This document shows, one piece after another, positions 24,276 to 33,540 of a stretch of 64,000 nucleotides of DNA (positions within the stretch are counted from its first letter, which is position 1; each line of letters begins with the position of its first letter). Position numbers and translations under genes: made by a program. Source of the DNA: JAMZMI01 sp039944535 (GTDB lineage: Bacteria; Bacteroidota; Bacteroidia; Cytophagales; Cyclobacteriaceae). A model generated the notes under the pieces. It searched no databases. It had not been told where the DNA came from and worked only from the letters and a program-made list of their open reading frames with translations. The DNA lies in assembly GCA_039944535.1 (NCBI GenBank), contig JBDUYP010000022.1:682001-746000 (forward strand), given 5' to 3'.

Positions 24276-26759
24276 TTATTTTTTAGGAATATTCATTCTA
24301 AACTCTACACTGTAAAGTCTGCCAATGAATGGTGAAGCAGTGAACTCTCTGTATTCACTATCAAACAGATTGGTGATGGCAGCTGATGCCGTGAATTTAT
24401 CGTTGATTTTATATCCCAATCCCAGGTCGACGTTTACAAATCCCCCCAGAGGACCATAGTTATAAGAGTCGGTGCTTCGTGCATCTTCTCTAATAGGAGT
24501 ACCTCTGTAAGAAAGGTTTTGCGTTTTAGCCGCAATCTGGAAACTTGAGAAATAATCATAGGCTTCTACCCATCTGACAAAGACATTTCCGTACAGCTTG
24601 TTTTTACTATAATTGATTCCAAAACTCGCTTTGTTCTTTGGTGCATTCACCAACACGTCTAGTTTGGTAACCGTACCATCGCCGTTGAAGTCATTCTTAA
24701 GGTCGTTTTCATCTATCGGATAATCAAAATATGAATAGTTCAGATCCAGAGTCACATTTTCATTGACCATATAGTTCAGTCCAACATCGAAACCATAAGT
24801 ATTGAACTTACCAAAGTTGACATAAGTGGCTACCAGCCCACCATAAACTCCATAGGCAGATTGTACCTCCTCTATCGGCGTATCACCTCGGTGTGTGGCT
24901 ACTCCCACTACAGTAACCGGACTCAGAAAATCTTCGGAAATATTATAGTAAGCATTTACGTCTGCATAAAGTTTATCTGACCCGATAGTTCCTTTGTAGC
25001 CCACCTCAAAAGTTTGCAGCTTCTCTATGGTCTGCTTTTCAACTTGCTTGGTTCCATTTGCATTTCCCTGTTCGTCAAAAGTCAAGACTGTGAAGCCTTC
25101 TGCATTACCGAGGATCAAGCCTCCAAACAGATCGCCATACATGTTGAGTATAGTAGGTGCTGCGACTCCCTGTCCATAGGTAGCTCTAAATGTTCCGCGC
25201 TTAATATTCTTGGTAATTCCCACTTTCGGCACAAAGTTGAAACCATAAATTTCGTGGTTATCTGCTCTTGTGGCTACTGTGGCCTTAAATCCGTTCCCGA
25301 TATTGTATTGTCCCTGACCATACCAGCCAATCTGACTTACGGTGATATAGTCGTCTTCATCTTTATCTAGCAAATATGTGCCGTGCGAATTGGCAAAGTC
25401 TTTTTGAAACTGCACACCCGTAACCATACTAAACTTGCCCCAGGTGTTGTTGTATTGCAATTCAGCATTCCAACGTTTGGAATCATCTATAAACCGGGCT
25501 CCTCCGTCCATTGAGGTAGCAAAAGCCTCACTTTCAGTGGCTCCTCCGTCCAAAGCTGAGTAGTATGCTTTTGTTCTGTCGTCAAGAGAATGTGTATCCT
25601 CTGTATCACTCAAACTCAGATACGCCTGGGCGAAAAACCTGGGCGAAACATACCTCAGGTGAAATGTTTGAATTTTCCAGTCTACGATTTCATTTCTACC
25701 AACATTAGTTGGAGCTAAGTAGGTACTGTTGCTGGCGTCATAAGAAAAGATCAGATCTGACTCACTATTCAAAGAATAATAAAGGCTAGCTCCTCCTTTG
25801 ATGAATTCGAATTCATTGTCCAGATCCAGTTCTTCGTAACCTTCTTTGATGCCGTCAGGGCCACCATTACCAGCATTGTCTGTTCGGTCAATGTAGACAG
25901 AATCAGCAAAGTCAAATTCTTCTCCTCGCGTGTACTCAAAGTTTAGTTTGAAGGCAAACTTGTCGTTCAGCGCCTGAGCATGTCTGGCTCTGGCTGTAAA
26001 TACACTTTGATTTCCTGCTCCCAAAGCGACAGTGGTTCCTTGTGACGACCTTGGGTCTTTTGTAATAATATTTACAAGTCCATTATGGGCATTGGGGCCG
26101 TACAGCGCAGAGTTGGGGCCGAGTATAACTTCTACCCTTTCGATATCTTCTTTGATCTGTGGACTCAATGGACCGAATGGCAAGCCTGTGGCCACCAAAC
26201 TGGAAAAGCGTCCGTCGGTAACCTGAGCATTCTTGGCGTTGAAGTTGCTGTTGAATCCGCGAACATTGATTCCTGTTCCGACTACCCCTGAACGTATGTA
26301 GTCCACGCCTTTCAGTCGAGACAAAAGTTCTCCGGTATTGAATGAACCCCAGTTTTCAAGTTCTTTCTTTGATATTACTTCTATGCTGGCAGGGCTTTCG
26401 GTGATTTTCTCCGGTCTTCTCGTGGCTGAGATTACCACTTCTTCACCAAATACTGTTCCTTCCACCAATTTGAAATCTACGGTGGTAGTTCCGCTCACGG
26501 TTACAGATTGCTCCATGGAGCCATATCCCACGTAGCTCGCCGTGATGGTGTAGGTACTCCCCTCACTTAAACCACTGATATTAAATTTTCCATTGATGTC
26601 TGTTTCATCTCCATTCAAAGAACCCTTGATTACCACATTGGCACCAATCAATGGCTCTCCGGAATCACTATCCGAAACTGTTCCAGTGATGACACCTCCT
26701 TGTGCCATAAGCGACACAGAGAGGACTAAAAACAAAATGTTTAGGTACAATTTTTTCAT
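24276..26759 (-). CDS. TonB-dependent outer-membrane receptor
   Basis: Active uptake of a substrate across the outer membrane. The 827-residue protein has a signal peptide (1-19), a carboxypeptidase-like domain (GVITGTVSDSDSGEPLIGANV, cut here as TGTVSDSDSGEPLIGANV, about 23-105), a plug domain (about 115-240) and a beta-barrel ending in an aromatic-rich strand (YSVEFRMNIPKK). It is shorter than SusC proteins (about 1000) and no SusD-like lipoprotein is adjacent, so it belongs to the siderophore/vitamin/small-molecule class of receptors. It starts 4 bp after the hydrolase stop. Iron-type ligands cannot be excluded, but the neighbours suggest a lipid-like or ester substrate. Confidence 0.92.
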   Translation of the reverse strand: MKKLYLNILFLVLSVSLMAQGGVITGTVSDSDSGEPLIGANVVIKGSLNGDETDINGKFNISGLSEGSTYTITASYVGYGSMEQSVTVSGTTTVDFKLVEGTVFGEEVVISATRRPEKITESPASIEVISKKELENWGSFNTGELLSRLKGVDYIRSGVVGTGINVRGFNSNFNAKNAQVTDGRFSSLVATGLPFGPLSPQIKEDIERVEVILGPNSALYGPNAHNGLVNIITKDPRSSQGTTVALGAGNQSVFTARARHAQALNDKFAFKLNFEYTRGEEFDFADSVYIDRTDNAGNGGPDGIKEGYEELDLDNEFEFIKGGASLYYSLNSESDLIFSYDASNSTYLAPTNVGRNEIVDWKIQTFHLRYVSPRFFAQAYLSLSDTEDTHSLDDRTKAYYSALDGGATESEAFATSMDGGARFIDDSKRWNAELQYNNTWGKFSMVTGVQFQKDFANSHGTYLLDKDEDDYITVSQIGWYGQGQYNIGNGFKATVATRADNHEIYGFNFVPKVGITKNIKRGTFRATYGQGVAAPTILNMYGDLFGGLILGNAEGFTVLTFDEQGNANGTKQVEKQTIEKLQTFEVGYKGTIGSDKLYADVNAYYNISEDFLSPVTVVGVATHRGDTPIEEVQSAYGVYGGLVATYVNFGKFNTYGFDVGLNYMVNENVTLDLNYSYFDYPIDENDLKNDFNGDGTVTKLDVLVNAPKNKASFGINYSKNKLYGNVFVRWVEAYDYFSSFQIAAKTQNLSYRGTPIREDARSTDSYNYGPLGGFVNVDLGLGYKINDKFTASAAITNLFDSEYREFTASPFIGRLYSVEFRMNIPKK

Positions 26760-26763
26760 AACT

Positions 26764-27696
26764 TTAGTAGGTTAACGATTGTTTAACAATAAGATTGAAG
26801 CGTGCCGGGCTGTCCATTTGCAACATATGCCCGGCAGCTTCGATCAATTCAATTTTCACTTGAGGTATTTTATTTCCGATATCCGCAACCTGACCAGTGG
26901 TCAATTGAGGATGTAAATACTTGTTGGGTATCAAAAGGTCGTTCTCACCGAATAACACCAGAGTAGGTACCTGAATTTTAATCAAATCCTGATGTATGGG
27001 ATGGTCTAACATTCCCTTTACGCCCATCTCACGAACCTTGGCATAGGCGCCAAACCAATCAGCTTGCCTGGCCTTGATCCTGTCCTGAATCATTTCTTCA
27101 CCCAAATCAGGCATGTTTACAAAATTGACCAGATAAGCTGCCCGAATCTGATCGTCTGTATGGCTGATGATAGCCGATGCAGAGGCAAACTGTTTCAATG
27201 CTTCTCCTTCCTGATCTGTAAACTTTTCAAATCCCGCAGGAGCCGCCAGGATTAATTTTTTGAGCCATTCTGGGTTATTGAGGGCGACTAACACACTCAC
27301 CTGACCTCCCATAGAGTGTCCCATGAGTGTCACCTCAGTCAGGCCTAGTTTATTTACAAAATCAACTACCGATTCGGCAAAAAATACCATATAGTCATCT
27401 TGGTTGAAATCCTGAATGGTGGATAGCCCGTAACCGGGAAGATCTATGGCTATGCATCTGAAACTATCCTTTAAGCCATCGATTGTTGGATACCAGTTTT
27501 TGATATAACCGCCCAACCCGTGTACCATTAGTAGAACTGGAGCATCCGCGGCACCCTCATCTACATAAGCCATTTCTACATTATCCGAAATGGTAATTTT
27601 TTCTACGGTGTATTTATACGATGGCCGTAACTCATCATTTTGTGCAGAAGCGATCATGCAGGTTAATGTCAATAATATCGTCAGTACTTTTTTCAT
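26764..27696 (-). CDS. Secreted alpha/beta-hydrolase
   Basis: A 310-residue alpha/beta-hydrolase with a signal peptide (1-18, ending ASAQ), so it acts in the periplasm or outside. It has the oxyanion segment MVHGLGG, the nucleophile elbow GHSMGG (Ser128), an acid at GENDLL and the catalytic His in AAGHMLQ near residue 290. Esterase, lipase or C-C hydrolase activity is possible. The Ser nucleophile excludes a haloalkane-dehalogenase or OleB-like enzyme, which use Asp. Its ATG overlaps the symporter stop (4 bp) and the receptor gene follows at 4 bp, so it likely processes the transported compound before or during uptake. Confidence 0.9.
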   Translation of the reverse strand: MKKVLTILLTLTCMIASAQNDELRPSYKYTVEKITISDNVEMAYVDEGAADAPVLLMVHGLGGYIKNWYPTIDGLKDSFRCIAIDLPGYGLSTIQDFNQDDYMVFFAESVVDFVNKLGLTEVTLMGHSMGGQVSVLVALNNPEWLKKLILAAPAGFEKFTDQEGEALKQFASASAIISHTDDQIRAAYLVNFVNMPDLGEEMIQDRIKARQADWFGAYAKVREMGVKGMLDHPIHQDLIKIQVPTLVLFGENDLLIPNKYLHPQLTTGQVADIGNKIPQVKIELIEAAGHMLQMDSPARFNLIVKQSLTY

Positions 27697-29189
27697 GCTA
27701 TCGAGACCTTTTTTTCTTTCGATCTATAATAAGCGAGTAGTGCCAGCCCTATCATCACCGATCCCAGTATAGCCATGGTAGAGGCAATGGCCGGGTTGCG
27801 TATTTCAAGTTGCATATAAGAGGTGAGCCGGCCATAATAAACCGTAAAATGGATTATGATAGCCGCAATTGAACTTGAAAATGGTACATACAATGGTACA
27901 TTTTTCATAAAAGTGCCGAAAAGTACCGGCACAAATGCAGCTGAGAAATATGCATAAACTCCATTTTGAGCAAAAATGGCAACACTCAAATCAGGCGCAA
28001 CCAGCTGTCGGTAACTGAATATTCCTGAAACAATGGCTAATATTCCAATAGTCAGTCTATTGAGAAATATTGGATTCATTTTTGGCTCCCCGAAGAGAGG
28101 CCTGATCACATCCTGAGTCACCGTGGTACTCAAACTTTGGATGAGTCCCTCCAGCGTGGACAAGCCCGCAGAAATCAACCCCATAATAACGATAATTCCT
28201 ATGCCTACAGAAAACTTCCTTACAACATATGCAGATAATATTCCATCGAGGCTAAGCGGCTGTCCGTCTGCTGTCAAGTCGGGAAACTCCAACCTGGCAT
28301 AGAGCCCGGCAAATACCACAAGAAAAAAGAGAAGCTCAACTGCGATTCCAATAAAAAGAAATCTATTGACCTGGTTTTCGTTTTTGAGCAGCAATGACTT
28401 GGTGATAATGTGTGGCTGACATACGATAGCCACGCCCACTACTACCTGACAAAAAATAATCTCAAAGAAATCACGAAATAGAGGGCTATCGGGGTTTTTT
28501 ACACTGGAAAGATTGGGATCAATAGATGCCAGCTTGGCAAGGAAGCCAGCTACGCCAGTTTCAAAATGTTCGTAACCAGAGGTTAGCAATATGACAGCCA
28601 CAACCAGCATCAACAATGCCTGAATCATGTTGGTATATACCATCGAATTGGCCCCACCGAACATCATGTAACCAAACACAAAAACCACTGTGCCAATCAA
28701 AACAGCAAACTCGCTCACATTGAGCGCTGTGGACAAAAGCTTACTTAACCCAACACAAATGAGAACAACGAATGTGATCAGCAGCATAGATACAAAGCCA
28801 AAAAACAGTGCGTAATTCTTGTTTTCGTACCTGTTGCCAATCCACTGCGCCATGGTAAGTGCCTGAACGGACGTGCCTATTTTCCTAAATCCCTTGGTAA
28901 TGACCACCAACGAAATCATAGCTGACACGGACAGCACCAGGCCAAAAGAGATAAAGCCACTGATGCCGTAAAAAGCAATGAAACCAGGATTGATAATGAA
29001 AGTTGCGGCACTGGTCATAGATGCCGCGAGCGACAAACCAACGGCTGCTGGTGAAAATGAAATATTGCCGAGGGCATAATCTGAAATACTCTTGGTTTTT
29101 AACGCCCCCCTTATCACAAAGAACAAAATGAACGCCATGTAAAAACATATCGCAATCCATACATACCCAGAGAAACTGTCAGAAGCCAT
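27693..29189 (-). CDS. Sodium:solute symporter family transporter
   Basis: A 498-residue inner-membrane protein of the SSS family with about 13 hydrophobic helices. GALKTKSISDYALGNISFSP near the N-terminus and the AASMTSAATFIINPGF segment match the family's first helices and sodium-site region. Members carry sugars, amino acids, short acids or vitamins; the substrate is unknown here. It is first in the six-gene operon, downstream of three LytTR-like direct repeats. With the TonB receptor it gives a complete two-membrane uptake route. Confidence 0.9.
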   Translation of the reverse strand: MASDSFSGYVWIAICFYMAFILFFVIRGALKTKSISDYALGNISFSPAAVGLSLAASMTSAATFIINPGFIAFYGISGFISFGLVLSVSAMISLVVITKGFRKIGTSVQALTMAQWIGNRYENKNYALFFGFVSMLLITFVVLICVGLSKLLSTALNVSEFAVLIGTVVFVFGYMMFGGANSMVYTNMIQALLMLVVAVILLTSGYEHFETGVAGFLAKLASIDPNLSSVKNPDSPLFRDFFEIIFCQVVVGVAIVCQPHIITKSLLLKNENQVNRFLFIGIAVELLFFLVVFAGLYARLEFPDLTADGQPLSLDGILSAYVVRKFSVGIGIIVIMGLISAGLSTLEGLIQSLSTTVTQDVIRPLFGEPKMNPIFLNRLTIGILAIVSGIFSYRQLVAPDLSVAIFAQNGVYAYFSAAFVPVLFGTFMKNVPLYVPFSSSIAAIIIHFTVYYGRLTSYMQLEIRNPAIASTMAILGSVMIGLALLAYYRSKEKKVSIA

Positions 29190-29248
29190 TAATTCGGTTT
29201 TTTCAGCTTCGAATATTTATTTATATCTGGGTTCTAAAAAGCAAAGTC

Positions 29249-29300
29249 AGGTGAACGTCCTGTTTTTTCGAGGTGAACGCAAAGAATGTCGAGGTGGATG
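29249..29300 (-). promoter_or_regulatory. Three direct repeats, probable LytTR binding sites
   Basis: On the plus strand: AGGTGAACG at 29249-29257, AGGTGAACG at 29271-29279 and AGGTGGATG at 29292-29300, i.e. steps of 22 and 21 bp. LytTR-family regulators are known to bind 9-bp direct repeats separated by 12-13 bp, and the minus-strand core CGTTCAC resembles their xxxGTTxxx sites. The repeats lie 60-111 bp upstream of the symporter start and directly downstream of a LytTR regulator gene. Confidence 0.6.
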
Positions 29301-29377
29301 AAAATATGTTAATTCAATTCCATTATGTTATGAAAACCATATTTTCACGCATAAAAAAGGCGTCACTTTTGTGGTAT

Positions 29378-30106
29378 TCATATTATAGAAAGGCGCTTCA
29401 TTAGGCTCTCTCTGTATGTTTTACCTATTGGGATGTTCTTGCCAGAAATCAAAATATAGTTATCCTCGATGGCATTGATATGGTCTACGTTTACGATGTA
29501 GGACCTATGCACACGCATAAACTGCTGGTCTGGTAATTTGTCTTCGAGTGTTTTGAGGGAATAGCTCAGTATGTAGTTATTGTTGCCAGTAACCAGCTTG
29601 GAGTAGATATCATTGGCTTCCAGATACAGCACGTCCTCAAATTTCACTTTTTCCAGTCTGTTTTTCACTTTTACGAACAGGTCCGACTCACTTACCAGAC
29701 TGTTTTCCTTTTGGTAACCCGAACTCAAATGATGGCGATGCAGCGCAATCTCAATGGCCGAAACAAGTTCATCATCATCAAATGGTTTGATCAGGTAGCC
29801 ATCTGGATTGGTGAGTTTGGCTCTTTCCAACGTGGACTGATCACGGTCTGAGGTGAGATAAAGGACTGGAATGTTGGTTTTGTTTTTGATAAGGGAGGTC
29901 ACTTCCACACCATCCAACAAACCCGCCAAATTGATATCCATGATGGTAATATCAGGTGGGTTTTGCCCCAACATCTGGAGCAATTCTTCTCCTGACTCGC
30001 ATATACCCAGGATATCATAGCCACGTTCCGCCAGCGTAAATTTCAGATTCTTTGCTACCACAAAATCATCTTCGGCTATTAAGATCCTGGTTTTTTCTTC
30101 CGACAT
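29378..30106 (-). CDS. LytTR-type response regulator
   Basis: A 242-residue response regulator. The receiver domain (1-120) shows the acidic pair EDD (about 11-13), the phospho-acceptor Asp57 in TIMDINLAG and the conserved Lys in YLIKPFDDDE. The LytTR DNA-binding domain (about 140-242) contains VLYLEANDIYSKLV and FMRVHRSYIVN, typical of the family. It is divergent from the 7TM sensor kinase with 67 bp between the start codons, and lies 188 bp upstream of the symporter operon on the same strand. Control of that operon is inferred from repeats in the gap. Kinase partner inferred from adjacency. Confidence 0.93.
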   Translation of the reverse strand: MSEEKTRILIAEDDFVVAKNLKFTLAERGYDILGICESGEELLQMLGQNPPDITIMDINLAGLLDGVEVTSLIKNKTNIPVLYLTSDRDQSTLERAKLTNPDGYLIKPFDDDELVSAIEIALHRHHLSSGYQKENSLVSESDLFVKVKNRLEKVKFEDVLYLEANDIYSKLVTGNNNYILSYSLKTLEDKLPDQQFMRVHRSYIVNVDHINAIEDNYILISGKNIPIGKTYRESLMKRLSII

Positions 30107-30114
30107 GGTTCAAA

Positions 30115-30137
30115 GTAAGTATAATTTTTCAACTTAC
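30115..30137. promoter_or_regulatory. Inverted repeat between divergent kinase and regulator genes
   Basis: GTAAGT and ACTTAC arms separated by 11 bp, in the 67-bp divergent promoter. It could be an autoregulatory site; no clear -7 box of consensus form accompanies it. Confidence 0.3.
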
Positions 30138-30173
30138 AACCTGCGATTAAATTGCAACTGATAAATTCACCAA

Positions 30174-32081
30174 ATGAAGAATTGGGGTTTTGGATTGCTA
30201 ATAATTCTCTGCTACTCCTCGGCAGCCCAGGAATTGTACCTTGACAGTTTGATGGAGAGCAAGTCGGATTCAACCATGTTTTCCAGTGAAACCTGGTATT
30301 GGACTGAGGTCATACCTAAGGAATCAACGGCATTCATAGAACTGTCCGGTTGGGGGCACATCAAAGCTTATACTCCTGATGGTCTGCAGGAAACCGGCAC
30401 GCTGATAGCTGGAGAAAATAAAGCTTATTTTTCTTACAAAAACATTCTTGAAGCTCATGGAGACACTCTCTTAATCAAAGTGAAAGGAAACCACCCTTTG
30501 TTTGATCTGAGTACATCAGAAGTGAAAGAGTACTCCTCACGTGAATGGAGAGATCAGGAGCGCCGGCGACTTCTTGCACATGGTCTTTTCTTCGGAATAG
30601 TGATCGTCATGGCCCTGTACAATCTGATGATTTACTTTGCCGTGAAAGACCAAAGTTATCTATGGTATGTCCTTTCCATTTTTGGCTTTGGTATATATAT
30701 GGCCTTCTATTATGGATTTACTTATGAGCATTTATGGCCCTCAAAGCCCCACTGGAACGCTTACTTTTTCGCATTAATTATCCCACTGACGAATGTCAGC
30801 AGGATCCTATTCACCCGAACATACCTACATACCAACCAGTATGTCCCTCATTTTCATAATTTTTTCAATGGGCTGCTTCTGCTGTATTTAGCTCCTCTGA
30901 TCATGTGGCTCATCAGCTGGATGGAAATCGGGCACCTGCTGGTAGAAACCAACTATGTCATTGGTACCCTCGGAGCTATTACCATGACATCAATCATTGT
31001 AACCAGCATTGTTGTTTACCGAAAAGGATATAAGCCCGCACTATGGTTTCTTGTTGCTTTCGCCCTATTCAATATAGGTGGGGTACTGTTCATCCTCCGA
31101 GAGTTGAGCTATCTACCGGACAACTTCATAACGAGATATATTGTACAAATAGGTGCTGTTGCTCAGGTAGTGCTCTTTTCGCTAGGCCTTTCGGACAGGC
31201 TAAACAGAACCCGAAAGATGCTGGCCAATGAAAAAATTGAAAAAGAAAAGCTTGCACGTGAAAAGGAAATAGAAAAAAAGCGCCTTATTGAAATGCAGCG
31301 CAATGACCTGGAAGTTCAGGTAAAAGCGAGAACCAAGGAGCTGGAAGACACGCTCCATCAACTCAAACTTTCGGAAAGTGAACTGCGTGAACTGAATCAG
31401 GTCAAATCGAAACTTTTCTCGATCATTTCCCACGAACTGAAAAGCCCGCTAACAACTGTTGACTCTTATCTCAACCTGTTCATTAATCACTACAACAAGC
31501 TTTCAAAAGAAGAGCTCTCTGAACTTAGCGACAAAACCAGATCGTCACTACAAAACCTCACTCTTCTTATGGACAACCTGCTACTCTGGTCAAGGCTTCA
31601 GCAGGACAGCCTCACTTTCCTGCCGACCAAAATCGATTTCAGAAAAGCCCTGGACAAATCCGTCAAACTGTTCTCACCATTGATAGAAGAGAAAAAAATA
31701 AAACTTTCAATCGATCCGGAGATTGACGAAGCGATACTCTACGGCGATAAAGATATGATTGAATTCATTGTGAGAAATCTGCTTCACAACTCAATTAAAT
31801 TTACTCCAAAAAATGGCCGTATCAACATTTCAGCCATATCGACAGGCACGCTATCACATATCTCCATAGAAGATACAGGCATTGGCATGCCCGTAAAAAT
31901 GATCGACCAAATCATGAATCATGGAAAATCGCTCACTAGAAATGGCACTGAACAGGAAAAAGGTTCGGGCATTGGTCTTTTGATGTGCAAAGACTTTGTA
32001 GAAAAAAATGGAGGGACCCTGACCATCGACGGCAGTAAAGGAACGAAGATCACCATAAGCATTCCGGTTTCAGACAATTAA
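30174..32081 (+). CDS. 7TMR-DISM sensor histidine kinase
   Basis: A 635-residue membrane sensor kinase. A signal peptide (1-18) leads an extracytoplasmic 7TMR-DISM domain (about 20-125), which has a carbohydrate-binding-like fold in this family. Seven membrane helices (about 132-350), a coiled coil (about 350-405), a HisKA domain with His420 (SIISHELKSP) and an ATPase domain (N-box NLLHNSIKFTP, DTGIGMP, GSGIGLLMCKDF) follow. It probably phosphorylates the divergent LytTR regulator. The ligand is unknown; as a neighbour of the uptake operon it may sense the imported compound or its breakdown product. Confidence 0.92.
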   Translation: MKNWGFGLLIILCYSSAAQELYLDSLMESKSDSTMFSSETWYWTEVIPKESTAFIELSGWGHIKAYTPDGLQETGTLIAGENKAYFSYKNILEAHGDTLLIKVKGNHPLFDLSTSEVKEYSSREWRDQERRRLLAHGLFFGIVIVMALYNLMIYFAVKDQSYLWYVLSIFGFGIYMAFYYGFTYEHLWPSKPHWNAYFFALIIPLTNVSRILFTRTYLHTNQYVPHFHNFFNGLLLLYLAPLIMWLISWMEIGHLLVETNYVIGTLGAITMTSIIVTSIVVYRKGYKPALWFLVAFALFNIGGVLFILRELSYLPDNFITRYIVQIGAVAQVVLFSLGLSDRLNRTRKMLANEKIEKEKLAREKEIEKKRLIEMQRNDLEVQVKARTKELEDTLHQLKLSESELRELNQVKSKLFSIISHELKSPLTTVDSYLNLFINHYNKLSKEELSELSDKTRSSLQNLTLLMDNLLLWSRLQQDSLTFLPTKIDFRKALDKSVKLFSPLIEEKKIKLSIDPEIDEAILYGDKDMIEFIVRNLLHNSIKFTPKNGRINISAISTGTLSHISIEDTGIGMPVKMIDQIMNHGKSLTRNGTEQEKGSGIGLLMCKDFVEKNGGTLTIDGSKGTKITISIPVSDN

Positions 32082-32250
32082 ATCTTGCCAGTAGTTTCCA
32101 ATATTTTTCATTCCATAATTGAAAAAGCTAAGAATTGGGTATTCTTTTGCCTTGAATACGAATCACCTGGCAGCAGTCAGACATTTGAGTTCTTTTTTTA
32201 ATCCACCCAAACATTAACTGAGTATAGATGTTTGATAATCGCAAAGTGAA

Positions 32251-32613
32251 ATGCAAAACGATCCAACTTTAGACCCAAAATACCTCGGCAAAATCTCTAG
32301 CGATTTTGTGAAGGTATCAGAACTACTCAAAGAGGGCTCTTATATGATCAGGAAGAAGGGGTTTTCTGAATATCCCGTATTCCCGATTAGCAAAGAAGAC
32401 CTGCCAATCGGCCAACTGCTTTATGAAGCCGGCAAGCTCGAAAACGACTGGAATTATTATGCATCCTTCGTGGAAGAGTTTCTCCAAAGAGGGTTAATCG
32501 AGGATAAAGCTAAATTCATCGAGACATACAAGAACCCCGATGAGTTTTGTTGTCTATTTGTTGTCGATAGGGAGTTTACCAATTTTATATTCATCCCTTA
32601 TCCAGAAGATTAA
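32251..32613 (+). CDS. Hypothetical protein, cytoplasmic
   Basis: A 120-residue protein without signal peptide or membrane segment. It is acidic and rich in aromatic residues, with a run that looks alpha-helical (KISSDFVKVSELLKEGSYMI) followed by beta strands; two adjacent Cys occur in EFCCLFVVDRE. I do not recognise a family. It is preceded by 169 bp without a gene and followed after 36 bp by the MscS gene, so the two may be co-transcribed. Confidence 0.7.
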   Translation: MQNDPTLDPKYLGKISSDFVKVSELLKEGSYMIRKKGFSEYPVFPISKEDLPIGQLLYEAGKLENDWNYYASFVEEFLQRGLIEDKAKFIETYKNPDEFCCLFVVDREFTNFIFIPYPED

Positions 32614-32649
32614 ATCAGAATAGATTATTAAATCACTTAACTAAAAAAA

Positions 32650-33492
32650 ATGGAAGAACAAGTTTCAGAACAAGTAGATAAAGTATTTGACCTATCTGCT
32701 ATAGCCATGGAATACGTTATGGAATACGGCCCAAAGGTAGTTTTGGCCATCCTCACACTTATTATTGGTCTTTGGATCATCAATATTATGACCAAAACCA
32801 TGGGGAAAGTAATGACGAAAAGAAATTTTGACCCATCGTTAACCCCTTTCCTCAAAACCCTCTTTAGCGTTTTGCTTAAAGTGATGCTACTAATATCCGT
32901 AGTGGGCATGGTAGGTATACAGGTAACAAGTTTCGTTGCAGTACTTGGTGCCGCCGGCTTGGCTGTTGGCCTGGCTCTGCAGGGCACTTTGCAAAACTTT
33001 GCAGGAGGAGTAATCATCTTATTGCTTCGTCCTTTCAAAGTAGGCGATGTAATAGATGCAAAAGGGTACCTCGGAACAGTGAAAGAAATTCAAATTTTCT
33101 ACACTATCGTGAATACTTTCGATAAAAAAGTGGTTTATCTCCCCAATGGTAGCCTGGCAAATGCTGAACTCACCAATCTATCACAAGAGGATGTAAGAAG
33201 AACAGACTGGACCTTTGGTATTGGTTATGGTGACGACTCTGACAAAGCCAAGGAAGTGCTTTGGAAATTGTTAAATGAAGATGAGCGTATCCTGAAAGAC
33301 CCAGAACCATTTGTGGCCATGCATTCACTGGGTGACAGTTCCGTCAATTTTGTGGTGCGTGCATGGACTCAAGCCGCTGACCTTTGGCCAGTGCATTTCG
33401 ATATGAACGAAAAAGTATATAAAACCTTCGCCGAAGAAGGCCTTAACATTCCATTCCCGCAAATGGATGTGCATGTTCATAATCAGAAATAA
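32650..33492 (+). CDS. mscS: Small-conductance mechanosensitive channel
   Basis: Tension-gated channel that releases solutes on hypo-osmotic shock. At 280 residues it has the minimal MscS layout: three membrane helices, a pore-lining third helix with the Gly/Ala pattern (LGAAGLAVGLALQGTLQNFAGG, cut here as GLAVGLALQGTLQNFAGG), then the beta domain (RPFKVGDVIDAKGYLGTVKEI, cut here as RPFKVGDVIDAKGYLGTV) and the C-terminal alpha/beta domain. It ends in a strong terminator 24 bp after the stop codon. Confidence 0.93.
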   Translation: MEEQVSEQVDKVFDLSAIAMEYVMEYGPKVVLAILTLIIGLWIINIMTKTMGKVMTKRNFDPSLTPFLKTLFSVLLKVMLLISVVGMVGIQVTSFVAVLGAAGLAVGLALQGTLQNFAGGVIILLLRPFKVGDVIDAKGYLGTVKEIQIFYTIVNTFDKKVVYLPNGSLANAELTNLSQEDVRRTDWTFGIGYGDDSDKAKEVLWKLLNEDERILKDPEPFVAMHSLGDSSVNFVVRAWTQAADLWPVHFDMNEKVYKTFAEEGLNIPFPQMDVHVHNQK

Positions 33493-33516
33493 AATTTGAC
33501 ATTTTATTCGACTTTG

Positions 33517-33540
33517 AAAACCCGCTTCGGCGGGTTTTTT
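33517..33540. terminator. Bidirectional intrinsic terminator
   Basis: AAAACCCGC / GCGGGTTTT arms around a TTCG tetraloop, with T-runs on both strands. It ends mscS on the plus strand and the 643-residue surface protein on the minus strand, whose stop codon touches it. Confidence 0.9.

Noticed and set aside
24276..26759. Polysaccharide utilisation locus (SusC/SusD pair)
   Set aside because: The receptor is too short for SusC, no SusD lipoprotein follows, and no glycoside hydrolase is nearby.
20973..27696. Olefin biosynthesis cluster OleABCD (thiolase, hydrolase, ligase, reductase)
   Set aside because: The hydrolase is secreted and uses Ser128 rather than the Asp of OleB, the reductase is a 242-residue classical FabG type rather than the longer OleD, and a TonB receptor and symporter are part of the operon.
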